From Membranipora membranacea (Eukaryota > Bryozoa > Gymnolaemata > Cheilostomatida > Membraniporidae): 64,000 nucleotides of DNA. Under the pieces are notes generated by a model. The model was not told where the DNA came from and searched no databases. It saw nothing but the letters and a program-made list of their open reading frames with translations. The position numbers and the translations under genes were made by a program. The number at the start of each line of letters is the position of its first letter. Positions within the stretch are counted from its first letter, which is position 1. Location: NCBI GenBank assembly GCA_914767715.1, contig OU612072.1, forward strand, positions 14,756,001-14,820,000, read 5' to 3'. Shown here one piece after another: positions 53,401-63,660 of this stretch.

Positions 53401-55514
53401 AATCGATTAACGGTAGTTACTTTTTTTACTTACCTTTTTTGTACCCCATACAGGAGCTGGCATGCTAACTTGTCATGATCAAGAATGGTCCTACGTAGCG
53501 CATAGCAGCTGTGATTCCGTCCCCTTCTGTAGCAATGGTTCAAAACTTAAATTGTCAAAATTTTAACCACAATTCATAATATTTGTTACATTGGTTTGTT
53601 TTAGTATGAGAAGGTTACCTCCTTGTTTGGAGAGGATCCAAAGAAGACAACTCCAGATGAGTTCTTTGGTGTCTTTGATCAGTTCATTTCTAGTCTGAAC
53701 CACTCTGCCGGTCAGAATAGACGTCGGCAGAAGATCAAAGAGGAAGAAGCAAAGAGAATCAAAATAGAAAATCAGGTGAGATTCAGAATGAAAGCTCGAT
53801 TTATTGTCGATGACACAAACAATCAACATATCCTAGTGGTGTTAATATAAGCTAGAGTTCAGTTTAGAGTTATGAAGGGTGACTCAATGGGAGCTAGCAC
53901 CAATTTTCGCTAGGTGATGTTGGAGCAAATCGAGTTAATGTCAGCTTACATCTAAAACATTTAACTTTTTGAAGCCTGTGCATGTTGGTGAATTATTCCT
54001 CCTTGAGAACAATCACACTCATGGGATTATCACAATCAAACATTCATATCCCACATTTAGCTGCTTGGCCTGATCATACATTTCATACTTCATACTCCCA
54101 TACAATATTATTACTATGATCATTTTTGTAGATGAAAGCTGAGCGAGAGAGGAGGGCTAATGAGCGTAAAACTCGACCCAGTAAGGGTGGCTCAGTAGAC
54201 GACCCCGAACCAGGACAAAAAGGAGAGTTTGATGACTTGATATCTGCTCTCAAAACTGGTAAGTTCAAGTCTTTCTCAAACTAGCCTATGTGTTGTTGGC
54301 CCTGATTGGCTGGTGGGAGGGAGAGACTGATTGGTTGGCCCTGATTGGCTGGTGGGAGGGAGAGACTGATTGGTTGGCCCTGGTTGGCTGGTGGGAGGGA
54401 GAGACTGAGAGAGAGGCCCTGATTGGCTGGTGGAAGGGAGAGACTGAGAAAGAGCCTATGCCAGGTCAGATGGTACATCCCTGAGAAACCCAATGATATT
54501 AATATACAGTATGATATACAAATAATGCCTGTATTCTGACTGATTTAATCTATCATCTATCTCAGTCCCCCGCATAAGACAAGACAAGATATTCAGTTTC
54601 ACTATCATTTTATCTCAATAGATTTTCTCAGTGACCTGACATTGGCTCTCTTCCCCACCCAGCAGGCAATCAGAGCAAAAACAGTGACTAATATTGACAC
54701 AAAACCCACAAAAAATGTTTCATACTATGCTTCTTCGTGTGTCATTGATCACAATATGTGCTTTTCAGCAAAGCCCATCAAACTTAGCTGTGGATTACAA
54801 AGAATGAATGATGATTTAAATATTTTGCAAAGAAAATTAGTGCAAAAGGGTTTTGCATTTATAAAAAAAATGTCGTTAATATTGAGGGAATTTTCTATAA
54901 CATCCTGGTCAAAGCCAAAAGTCCCTGCACTTTTGTATTCATACCAGTGATATCATAAATTTTGTTTGTATAAAGTCGTAACTGCAAAAAAAAGTGGGCA
55001 GTGTTCATCGGCATTGGTATTTAGGCTAAAAACCTTTATGCAGCTATTATTTACCTCGTGGATTATTGAGACGTAGCTTGAAATTAGTAATTCTTACAAA
55101 AGTAATAGCTCTTGAGTTACACTTCCACAAATTTCTTGATAGTAGAATTCATAATAAATCGTAGCTAGTTCGGCAGTTTGGAGCCACATTAACATTGGGA
55201 AATTAGCAACGAGAATAATTTATCAAATATGGTAGATGGATATTTGAGCTTTAATTTGAACATCTGACTGTGGCTGTGGAACCCTAATGTGTCTTTTCTG
55301 TATTTCAGGTGATGTGTATGGTGATGATATAATGAAACTCAACAAAAAAGGACGTAAGCGGGGCCCGATGCGTAAAAACAGCTCCAGTGACTTCGGTATG
55401 GGATTAGAGATGGGAGAAACCACTACTGCTGGAAAACCCACCGCAAATACCACAACCACACGAGGAGAATATAAATCCAAATACGCTCAGCCTGTTGTTG
55501 GCTATAAGTCGTAG
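26355..55514 (+). CDS. DAAM: DAAM formin (Dishevelled-associated activator of morphogenesis)
   Basis: Twenty-three coding exons join in phase to 3,363 nt, 1,120 aa: 26355-26426, 38619-38718, 40271-40440, 41640-41797, 42247-42382, 43033-43230, 43809-43919, 44309-44479, 44905-45022, 45373-45502, 47067-47208, 47620-47830, 48091-48269, 48668-48820, 49268-49354, 49987-50147, 50411-50499, 50867-51081, 51639-51700, 52504-52699, 53605-53775, 54132-54258, 55309-55514. The start is supported by an in-frame TGA nine codons upstream. Domains: GBD/FH3 about 65-440, coiled coil 455-550, FH1 565-600, FH2 610-1010, DAD 1041-1075. Vertebrate DAAM1 is about 1,080 aa and aligns throughout. DAAM proteins are autoinhibited by DID-DAD binding, opened by Rho and Dishevelled in planar-polarity Wnt signalling, and nucleate and elongate unbranched actin filaments. 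No missing domain or frameshift was seen. Confidence 0.95.
30038..31114. repeat. 1.08-kb unit bounded by 60-bp inverted repeats
   Basis: The left arm (30038-30100) contains AATGACAAACTTTAGCAGGT and the right arm (31055-31114) contains its exact inverse; outside this core the arms agree with scattered mismatches. No transposase frame lies between them and no target duplication is obvious. It may be a non-autonomous DNA transposon or an inverted local duplication. Confidence 0.55.
36537..36563 (+). CDS. DAAM: Candidate alternative first coding exon of DAAM
   Basis: The frame MAALTLSNR ends at a strong donor (AGG|GTAAGA) in phase 0, exactly the phase required by the exon at 38619. An in-frame TAA lies eight codons upstream. 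The start codon sits in AATATGGCGGC, which matches the YY1 element often found over start sites of housekeeping promoters. This suggests an internal promoter giving a DAAM isoform with a different N-terminus. Confidence 0.45.
38619..38718 (+). CDS. DAAM: DAAM exon 2, common N-terminus
   Basis: It encodes residues 25-57, including [20 protein letters not shown]. The basic run followed by the Cys-rich CGCFG corresponds to the basic and CCF-containing N-terminus of vertebrate DAAM1. An internal ATG (SAMSAL) could serve as a third start. Confidence 0.9.
40010..40200. mobile_element. MITE-like element with CATTCCACAATGCAG ends
   Basis: CATTCCACAATGCAG at the left and CTGCATTGTGGGAATG at the right are inverted. 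Internally a block beginning GGTATAGGAGTTTG is repeated in tandem about 66 bp apart. The left end continues as GTTCTGGAATTTCCAG, related to the element at 22605-22711. Confidence 0.55.
40271..45502 (+). CDS. DAAM: DAAM exons 3-10: GTPase-binding and FH3 (DID) region
   Basis: Eight exons encode residues 58-454. Diagnostic stretches are [20 protein letters not shown] followed by [60 protein letters not shown] and [14 protein letters not shown], all close to vertebrate DAAM1. This armadillo-like region binds activated Rho and the C-terminal DAD. The exon at 41640 encodes a linker that differs from vertebrates. Confidence 0.95.
40733..40770. repeat. Hairpin repeat GCCAATGTGTTG, copy 1
   Basis: GCCAATGTGTTG and CAACACATTGGC bound a 38-bp imperfect palindrome in DAAM intron 3 that includes CCAATCAGAG. 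A longer relative lies at 57498-57565; both are preceded by AGTTTA. Confidence 0.6.
40858..40941. repeat. 21-bp tandem repeat, four copies
   Basis: Four consecutive 21-bp units of the type CCTCATTTCTGAGAGCCTCAG with one to a few differences each, in DAAM intron 3. Confidence 0.8.
42675..42726. mobile_element. 36-bp derivative of the palindromic element, with 8-bp duplication
   Basis: Bases 42683-42718 consist of CACA plus a single arm equivalent to 871-902 of the first copy, with one substitution. AGTGCAAG flanks it exactly on both sides (42675-42682 and 42719-42726). Both ends, CACAGCC and GGCTGTG, are intact. Confidence 0.8.
47067..47830 (+). CDS. DAAM: DAAM exons 11-12: coiled coil and start of FH1
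   Basis: They encode residues 455-572. Heptad-rich sequence with [17 protein letters not shown] (vertebrate ERECDAKTQEKEEMMQ) continues to a tail PIPPPPMHA that opens the proline-rich FH1 region. The intron splits the FH1 prolines. Confidence 0.93.
48091..48269 (+). CDS. DAAM: DAAM exon 13: FH1 proline tracts and start of FH2
   Basis: Three proline runs of eight, seven and five residues, separated by GMGA and GGPGA, supply profilin-actin binding sites. They are followed by a basic linker and by [12 protein letters not shown], the first motif of the FH2 domain. FH1 is compact compared with vertebrate DAAM1. Confidence 0.93.
48668..53775 (+). CDS. DAAM: DAAM exons 14-21: FH2 actin-nucleating domain
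   Basis: Eight exons encode residues 633-1010. Hallmarks are [44 protein letters not shown] and the FH2 signature [20 protein letters not shown] followed by NKIQDTKSS, then [17 protein letters not shown]. The dimeric FH2 ring binds barbed ends processively. All core motifs are intact, so the protein should be active. Confidence 0.95.
54132..55514 (+). CDS. DAAM: DAAM exons 22-23: DAD and C-terminus
   Basis: Residues 1011-1120. [19 protein letters not shown] is the amphipathic DAD core that binds the FH3 (DID) region, followed by basic [11 protein letters not shown], the usual DAD polybasic tail. The remaining 45 residues are Ser/Thr/Gly-rich and end in VGYKS, longer than and unlike the vertebrate C-terminus. 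Confidence 0.93.
54297..54452. repeat. 39-bp minisatellite, four copies
   Basis: Four tandem units of 39 bp starting TGGCCCTGATTGGCTGGTGG; copies 1 and 2 are identical and 3 and 4 carry a few changes. It begins 39 bp after the donor of DAAM exon 22. Because 39 is a multiple of three, frames stay open on both strands, but it is intronic. Confidence 0.9.
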
Positions 55515-56432
55515 GATTGATCAATTAATTAGTAGTATATAGTAAGTCAATTTATTATAAGTAGCAATTTGATAAGATAATCATAAATGATTTCATAGAG
55601 TATTAGTTTGATTGGTCAGAGTAAAGCTGATTCTAAGGTTGTGTTTGTTGTTGTTCAATTGGGAATATTCTTATGGGGTTGTCTTTATTAAAATTCTATT
55701 TGGGTTCGGTTATTGCATTTAGCAGCATCATTTCAATCAAGACCATGATGCAACATGCACTTGGAATTCCTAGAGTGTTCATGTCAAACTCATGTTATTA
55801 TTGGCCTCATGTATTTGAGAAATCCTGAAAGTTGCATTGTGGGATATCTTAATTCATTGACTTTTTTTTTTCCTCTTACAAATAATATTTTGTACATTTC
55901 CTTTACGAAATGTCATGAATCATTTTACACCCCTCTTTTCTGAGGACTTCAGATATCCGATGTTGTGAAGACGAGCCCTCTTTTAGGGCCAACCAGACTT
56001 GCCTATCTCAAGACGTATAAAAATCAATGGGTAGATGCTGTTTTTCTTTCATAATTCAGGCTTTTGGCATCAAAAAGAGCCAGTGTATCGATTGCCAGAA
56101 CTTTCATATCCCTTATTGATGACTCTTATATTCTTTTATTCTTTTATTCTCAAACACTCACCCAATTACACATTTGAATTTAATCACGGTTCAATATTTT
56201 GCTAAATATTTATTGGTGCTCACATAACATACTCGATTTACGCTCGATTTACAGAATCACATTAACCGCTCATATCAAATGTTCAACCATATATCGTCAT
56301 CGAGCTTACTTTCTCCCAAGCGGTTTTGTATGGCTATGTTTTATGCCATCATACAGAACCATAGTTTTTGTAACCTTTTTTTTTATTATTACTTATTAAT
56401 TTTGTAGTTATTCCATTGTTGCCGCACAATTT

Positions 56433-56438
56433 AATAAA
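56433..56438 (+). terminator. Candidate DAAM polyadenylation signal AATAAA
   Basis: The first AATAAA I found after the DAAM stop, about 920 bp downstream; a second is at 56525-56530. Either could end the transcript. Confidence 0.4.
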
Positions 56439-57497
56439 TTTTGTAGTAATCAGAATCAGTCTTGTCAATATTCTTTCCCTGTTTAAACAAGACAACAAAC
56501 TGTGACAGGATCTTGCTTTCTGTAAATAAATATAAGATGATAAGGATTTCCTGATTGCAATGAGCACAGCAGATGTTGTCTCCCGCTTAGAAATGTACTT
56601 CCCTAGAGAGAGAGCGAAGATTTCAGGTCCTACATATGCTAAACTATTTTGCTTGGATCACGGAGGCAACATTAACACGGATATCATTGGCTCAACCAGG
56701 AAATTGACTGAATTTGTTTCTAGATAATGTAGCCCCTAAAGGCAGCTTCCTCGACATTTTACGAGGGTTTCAGCTTCCCTGCATTTGTTGCACTGAGTGT
56801 TTGCAGACTAAGCGTGTCGTGGACCTGCACTTTCTGTTTGATGAAACTCTGACGAGTATTCAGTCATGGCTCAATTTTTACCTATCCAGCATGCAAGGCT
56901 GTAGTATCAGGTTCTGTGGCAATCTATAATTGTGGATCATGTTATTGTACACTTGGTCATATTTCACCTGTCTGTTCGTTTTTGTGGATCAGCAAGTTCT
57001 ACTGCTTGACTTATTTCGGTGGGTCGATATATCAGTTCAATTTATTTGGCTTTTCAGAAAGTTCCAACAGTATATGATACCTGTTGGAATCAAAATTAAA
57101 TCCAGTATGCAGTTCTTTTTCAACAAGGAACTCCTGCTTTTGTTCAGAAAAAACTAATGGGTCACTTTTGGAATTTCAGTACATTCATGTGGGCAGCACA
57201 CCAAGTGAAGGTCTGCCAAGTTATGAGTCAATGCATTCCCATCTCTTTTGTCTGATTTTTGAGCACACTTTTCCACATTTCTGTTTGAATGGAAGGCATT
57301 GTTGAGAATAGACACAGCCATTTTAGTAACTCATGGTCAGAGCAAAGTCGGATTTTATCTGATTTATGAACTCGTTCACTTCATTAACTTTCGATAAGAC
57401 TTTCCCTGCTTGATTGATAAAAAGGTTAAGGTTCACAAAGAGATCGCGCCTTCACCAATCTACTGAGAAACAACTCCCAACATCATGGTAGAGTTTA

Positions 57498-57565
57498 GCC
57501 AATGTGTTGCCTCTGATTTGATTGGCGGACCTGCCCAACACAGCCAATCAGAGCCAACACATTGG
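57498..57565. repeat. Hairpin repeat GCCAATGTGTTG, copy 2
   Basis: GCCAATGTGTTGCCTCTGATT at the left is the inverse, with small differences, of AATCAGAGCCAACACATTGG at the right. It belongs with the copy at 40733-40770. Confidence 0.65.
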
Positions 57566-58229
57566 AAAGGTAGGTTGTCTCCTCCCGGCACATTATTGGA
57601 AACGTGTTTACAACCAGCAAATTTCGACAAACTGATCAGAGCATCATGTGTTACATTGTCGAAGAAAAGCGCAAACAAAAGACACTAGGTCATGAGCTCT
57701 GTTGATGGGTCAGGTGTGCTCGGACCTACCTGCAAACTTAAATCAACTTGAGATCAAACTTTGCTGCCGTGCCCGGTAGAGACACGGGGGTTCTTGTTTT
57801 CGGTTTCAAGAGCTTTCCGATGGTATATAGATATTCAAATCTTTTGGACTCCTTGCCGCTATCTTATTGCCTAGTCATCAAACAGGGACTTGATTTTACC
57901 CTTTCTAATTTTGCCTAAACCGAGTCCCACCACTAACTGCTCGCCCGTCATCCCTTCAATATTGTTGATTTTGTTGTTGCGACAGTAATCTGTACACCGT
58001 CACCTTATTTGTTGGGTTTTGCACAATTCCTTTGTTTGGGACAAAGATTGTTATTGGAAGCTTGAGCTAGGATCTTTTGATAACAGCGTAAGTGGGTTGT
58101 GATAAAAACACTTCTAGATTAGAGTTTTTTACAGCCTCGTGCAGATCAATTGACTATTTGTGACTTCAATGAACAAACACAGTATACATCTATATAAAAA
58201 AAAACAGGCGTAGAGCAAGCCTCATCTCC

Positions 58230-58541
58230 CCAAACAACTTTTTTTCATTATTTAAGCCAAATTTGGGACCTCGGCTTTCTTAATCTAATTATAGGGATTG
58301 GTGTAAACCAGTAATCCATTACACAAGAGATAAAGTGATACCTCCAGTGTGTTTTATCTGAAGATCCGCTATTGCTTCAGTGTGTCCAAACAACTTTTTT
58401 TCATTATTTAAGCCAAATTTGGGACCTCGGCTTTCTTAATCTAATTATAGGGATTGGTGTAAACCAGTAATCCATTACATCAGAGATAAAGTGATACCTC
58501 CAGTGTGTTTTATCTGAAGATCCACTATTGCTTCAGTGTGT
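58230..58541. repeat. 156-bp tandem duplication
   Basis: Units 58230-58385 and 58386-58541 differ at only about three positions (ACACAAGAG versus ACATCAGAG and CCGCTA versus CCACTA), so the duplication is recent. It lies 510 bp upstream of the membrane-protein start codon. Confidence 0.9.
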
Positions 58542-59051
58542 CCGCAACATTGGGAGTGAAGTGTCAAAGATAAATCCATTACCATAGAGACATAAAGCGA
58601 TATTTTCAAGTTTTCAGGGCACACAATTGTTTGCTAACCTAAAGTTGACCCTTTTTTTGGCAGTTCCAAAATGGGTACCGCGTTGCAAACCTTAGCAGCT
58701 ATGCACAATTCAGTCGATAAGTTTTGGAAGTCTTATGCCTACCCTAGCTAACTACGCCCCTGTCGCTCAATGTTGGGGAATTTTGCAGTCGATTTCAAGG
58801 AAGCTGTTCCCAGCACGGGAAATATTAGAAAAGTGACACTGCTATTGACATAGAAATGGTTTTGACCTTTTTGTATATGTGCGCGTAGTTCCTGGTCTAT
58901 GACCAAAGATAACAAAAAATTCATTGCTCTGTCAAGGAGTCAACGGAGTGGAGTGCTATTGTATATTTCAACTCGGTCGATACAGCAAGGATTATTATAG
59001 TCTAACTAATAATTATCACACACAAAAACACAAACACCTTCGCGAGGGGCC

Positions 59052-62000
59052 ATGACTTTGTATTTGCCGATTTGGAGGCAAGCGATGGCTGTTGCTGCTG
59101 TGTGGAGGTTAGTGTACGCTCAGGCAGGTAAGCAATCAATCTACTGTAACATCCTTGATTGATTTTTTCGTGTGCTCACATAAACTCATCTGAACAAAAT
59201 TATGCCACTTTGGCTGGTCCAATATTCGATACCAAAGGTGTGGGCAGCCTTTCTAGCCATCAATCTGCTGTCATATGCATCGCTAAATCGATTCAGGATG
59301 CAGATCAAGGCATTAGGGATAACATACTAATTAACCAAGAAACTTTTTGGGTAGAATTAATAAGTGAATAAATGTTTGTGGGAGAGTGGTAAATAAGGTA
59401 CTACATTTGAGTGATGTGCGCTACATTAGTAAATTATATACCGCTCTCAACTAATGTCAACGGGGCTAGTCTACTGAGGCTTTGTTCTTTAGACATCAAA
59501 ACAAAAATTCCCTGTTCATACCAAATATTCATTATGACCTCTGCGACTTCAGAGTCCAAATGTTGCCACCTATTTTCAATATATTATCCTATAAAGTAAT
59601 TCAACATTATTTTCACGGCTTACAAACTAAAACCTTCATATCACATATCTCATACCACATATCTTATATCTCATACCAGATACCACATACTGCATTCACA
59701 TATCAAATATCAAATGATGATGTGTTTATTTGTCTCATCAATTAGAGAAATAAAAAATGCTTCATGTGAGTGCTCTCTTGTTAAAGTGCAACCAAGGTTT
59801 CAAACAACTTCTCATTGATGGTCATTGATTAATAGCAGATTGCACCTTCTGCATGGGGAAAAAGACAAAATATAATTTGGATGATTATTCAGCCAGAATT
59901 CTTGTGAAACATTTCTTCCATGAGGACCTCAAACTCAGCTAAAAGAGAATATCACATAGCAGTTTCCTGTTCCTGTTATTATTTAGCCTGTGCTCTATAA
60001 TTATTACAGCAAAGTTATGGAACCTCCTCTAAACTGAAGTGTTACCCAGCTTAGAGTCAGCAACTACTTGAGTTTTGCATCGCGTAATGCACAAAGCTGA
60101 TGCTGCCCAGCACATAATTTGCCACCCATTAATGCATTGCTGCGAAACCTTGGTTGCCCTTTAAGTATGGACGGTATTGCATCACAATTTTCTATATAGC
60201 ATGCCGCATTATGGCGTAATGATAATTACTATTATCTGGATATTTTAGGATCGCAGAACGATACCAGCCTAGACTCCACCCAATACAACTCCACAGACTG
60301 TCCCTCTGTAGTACACCAGCAGGCACAGACCCAGCTATGGATGGCAGCATATGTCATACAGCTTGTCGTGTTTATTAGTGTTACTACTGTGCTGTCTGTG
60401 CAGATTGTTTGGCTCAAAAGAGGTTTGTGTTTTCTGACTTTCTTGTGAATGTTATCAATAGCTTTCCTTGCCTGTGTGTAAGTTATTGTTTTATGACACT
60501 ACACGCTTTCTGCGGGGAAAGGATGGTAGATCTAGAATCCCAGTATTGTGTTATGCTTGAAAAGACTATTCAGGGAGAACACTCTGTCTCTAGGTAGATT
60601 TTCCATTTTTACATGCATCATGTGCTCAGCTTACTGTCACGGAATAAGCTATTCATTTGTAATCTAATACCAGTTTGGGGCTTCTCAAACGAAAGCTGGA
60701 TGTTTGATATAGAACATGCAATCACCAAGTTGTAGTTTGTAGTATGTGACATACTGCCATTAAGATTTGAACCATGAATGAATGCCTATAAACAAATCGG
60801 GCAGCCTCTCACTTTTTTATTTAACCATGAAAGTTTACTTGGGCTTTTGGGAAACTGTCTAAAGTTCAAGGCTCTTCCAGATCAATATCCTGTTGTGCCT
60901 TGTAATAGCTAAAATATTGTGTCCAGCCATGAATTATGCCATCGGGCGGATCAACCCATTTGTGCTCTGAGTTTTGCAAATCTTTTTTTCCAGAAAAAAG
61001 AAGGCTCCTTAGGAAGTTAGATTGCTGTGGTTCTCCAGCAGTACCGAATCCTTGTGGTAGTAGAAAGCTGCCTACGCCTCCAGAAGATGTCCGGAAGTCT
61101 GTTGGTACTTATCTACAAACACCTGACTGTGGTGAGGGGTCACCTTCTGATAGGCTAAAGAGAAAGAAGAGTGGAGACGACTCTGGTGATGAACTGCTGG
61201 CTAAACATCTCTATGAAGATATACCAATGTAAGTTTGATTTATTATCGTTGCAGTGTTTCTATTTTCTACCCGGAGATGGTTGGCTTCACCTTGTTAATA
61301 TATGCTGATGATACCTGTGTGCTTGTAAAGTGATTGTGACGGGGCCTGCACCTAGTGCCATTTTAATATCAACCAACATCCATTGATTGATTGAGATATG
61401 GTTGGTTATGGAATACCGCTCAAAAAACACGGGTAGCATTTGTGCACTAACACTAAGTCGATTGCTGCCATCTGGAGTAGGTTTCAGCTTCAGGTCTGTA
61501 AGAAACACTGGTGCAATAAAATAGGAAGATGATAATTGACTTCAAATTTGGTCACCATCGCAAGTCAAAAACAACTGCAGATTGTTGTGATGTTGTTACA
61601 ACAAAACTGAAAATAAAAAAGCGAATTGGATTTGGTCAAGAGTATATGTCAGCTTTTGAAATAAAATTGCTTCTTTTGACAGCAGAGGGTCATTCAAAAG
61701 GTCAACTCTGATGTTTTTGAGATTTCTGGCATGTGACTTTCTTTTGATACTAGCCTTGTCACATGGTGGGCTGGGTTGTTTTCAACTAAAACACTGACGG
61801 GTCTTATGACAGGGCTGTGGTGTTATGTACTATTCATGGTAGGATATCGATTTATATCTGCAAAAGCCATTGACCCAAAGGTCATGTAAATGGGTGCCAC
61901 CGAAAATAAGTGTGTCATTTCAATCAACTTGTTGATATCTGCAAAAAAAACACAACACCAATCACAATTTAAAATCGAGAACAAAATTTGGGGCAACTTG

Positions 62001-63660
62001 AATATTTATATTTCAATTTTTTAAAATTTTGTATAGCTGAAGTAAATTGGTTACCGCTTTTCGCCTGCATATTCTTTTTCTTGCATTTGTCTTATTGAGT
62101 AAAATGAGTTTTAGCATAATATGGCATTAACAGTCACAGAGGTCATAAGTGTTTGATAAAGGCATAACAAATGGTATATATTATTTCCAATCTTTTAGAT
62201 TGACGCGACCTAAATCCTTGACCGCTAAGCAATGCCAACTGAGAGTGAAGAATGAAAAGTCCAAAAACAAGAACAGATTTTTCAAAAAGAAGTATATGAA
62301 GCTAACGAAGCAAAAGGGTGAGTGTCGATTCAAAAACCACCAATCCCTTAATAAACTTCTTAGCACAGATTTTACAGGAGTGTTGATTTAGCTTAAAAGG
62401 AGTTGTCAGCATTTTTGACGGTACAGCACAACTCCAGCTCATCACAACTGAATTCAAAGGCACCTGATTGTGTTTTGTTTTGGGTAAAATTATCAAATGC
62501 CAAACTTTAATGTGAGTCACTACTTTTTAGAAATGGTGCACCAAGTCAATACCAGGATTGAAAACTCAGCTCAGAATTTCATAAGTTGTGACACGCATAT
62601 TTTACATCACTACTATGAGACAGTCAGGTCACTCTATCGCATGCCCAAGACCAGAACTGAGAGATTTTTAAACAGTTTTATTCCAACTAGCATTCAAATT
62701 TTAAATGGGGACTGTATGAACATCAAAAGAGCTTCCTCAACACTATTGTAACTTGTCTTTGACAAAGTTTATCAATAAAAGCGATCTTATCTTATCTTAT
62801 CTTATCTTACGCATGACAATCGTATGTTAATTTGGATAGTAGATCTAAGAAGGAGTGAGAATGATGATGTGTTAGACGGTTATGAGAAACCCCTCCCAAA
62901 CCGTCAGGCTCCAAGACCAGAGACTATAGTGAAGAAGCTACCACAGGCTATTGAGCTGGAAAGTCTTCTCACTAAAGAGCGAGCAGAGCCTATAGGCGAG
63001 GAGGACACACCTATACAAACAACTGAAATAAGAGCTTCAGTCTACCCGTCCAACCCAACACAAATACTGGAAAAAGCATTAACTCAGGCTAAAGATGTTT
63101 CTTCTGGTACTCCAAAAGCTACAGCAGGCTCCCCAGCTCAGACTCTACCATCACAATCACAGGTTAAAACGAGGGCTGTTGCTGCACCACGCCCATCAAT
63201 AGCTCCAAAACCAAAAATCGAGCTAAACAAAACTTATGAAAACCACAGGTTTATACCTACGACTATAAACAGACCTCAAACACTCACACTAGCCTCCCCT
63301 GAGATACTAATACCTATGAAGTCAACAGAGTGTCTAACAGAGCCCATTAAGAGTGTAACCTTTCCCAAATTAGGAAGCGCTGTAAAGCGACAAAAATCGC
63401 TGCCATCTAATGCTTGCAGAGAAGAGCATTTCTCATATATAGACATGAGTGAAGTCAGCGGTTTTATTGCTGACCGACTCGAAACAAAGAATCAAAAGCA
63501 AGACACATGTGCCACTCAGCTTGAAACACACACCTACGAAACACTAAACAATAAAACAGTGAAACAAGCCTCAGATCTTAGTAACAAATCAGCTGATACT
63601 ATTCATCAGCCAGCAGCGAAAAGCTCTCTCTCTGAGATGATGGCTGACAATCAGGAGTGA
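59052..63660 (+). CDS. Type I single-pass membrane protein with tyrosine-motif tail; adaptor-like, unrecognised
   Basis: Exons 59052-59127, 60249-60422, 60994-61228, 62199-62317 and 62843-63660 join in phase to 473 aa ending at TGA 63658-63660. Leaving out the fourth exon would cause an early stop, which supports its inclusion. Residues 1-25 look like a signal peptide (cleavage after AQA). The ectodomain, about 26-55, has N-glycosylation sequons at N29 and N39 and a single cysteine, C43. A membrane helix spans about 56-81, followed by KREKRRLLRKLDCCG with C94-C95 placed for palmitoylation. The tail is hydrophilic and probably disordered. It carries Y157-EDI, Y194-MKL, Y215-EKP, Y333-ENH, Y400-IDM, Y433-ETL and the proline motif RKLPTPP. 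Known SH2 preferences match YEDI (Src family), YxN (Grb2) and YxxM (PI3K p85). I know no family with this sequence; a transmembrane signalling adaptor is inferred. YxxPhi sorting signals are an alternative reading. Confidence 0.75.
59781..60164. mobile_element. TTAA-flanked inverted-repeat element, third copy
   Basis: The element 59785-60160 (376 bp) is flanked by TTAA on both sides (59781-59784 and 60161-60164). It has the same ends (AGTGCAACCAAGGTTTC and GAAACCTTGGTTGCCCT) and interior as the nested pair at 3617-4372. It is uninterrupted, so it serves as the reference copy. It lies in intron 1 of the membrane-protein gene, ending 85 bp before exon 2. Confidence 0.85.
62530..62808 (+). mobile_element. 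3' end of a non-LTR retrotransposon (LINE) fragment
   Basis: The frame ending at 62751 contains RTERFLNSFIPTSIQILN, the kind of sequence found at the C-terminus of LINE reverse-transcriptase polyproteins. It is followed by AATAAA (62774-62779) and five ATCTT units (62784-62808), a microsatellite tail as in several LINE clades. The fragment is 5'-truncated and non-coding for retrotransposition. The left limit is approximate. It lies in the last intron of the membrane-protein gene, 34 bp before the last exon. Confidence 0.6.

Larger units (their letters stand above)
38719..55308. other. DAAM introns 2-22
   Basis: Most introns are 400-1,600 bp. Items seen in them are listed separately: a CCCACAATGCA element (40010-40200), a CCAATGTGTTG hairpin (40733-40770), a 21-bp tandem repeat (40858-40941), the 36-bp palindromic element (42683-42718) and a 39-bp minisatellite (54297-54452). 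Nothing else above background was recognised. Confidence 0.7.
55515..59051. other. Intergenic region and DAAM 3' untranslated region
   Basis: No coding gene recognised. It holds candidate AATAAA signals at 56433 and 56525, a hairpin at 57498-57565 and a 156-bp tandem duplication at 58230-58541. Short frames near 56714-57305 show no known features. The promoter of the membrane-protein gene should lie at the right end. Confidence 0.6.

Noticed and set aside
54290-54484. Open frame encoding repeated [13 protein letters not shown]
   Set aside because: It is the 39-bp minisatellite in a DAAM intron; the frame is open because the unit length is divisible by three.
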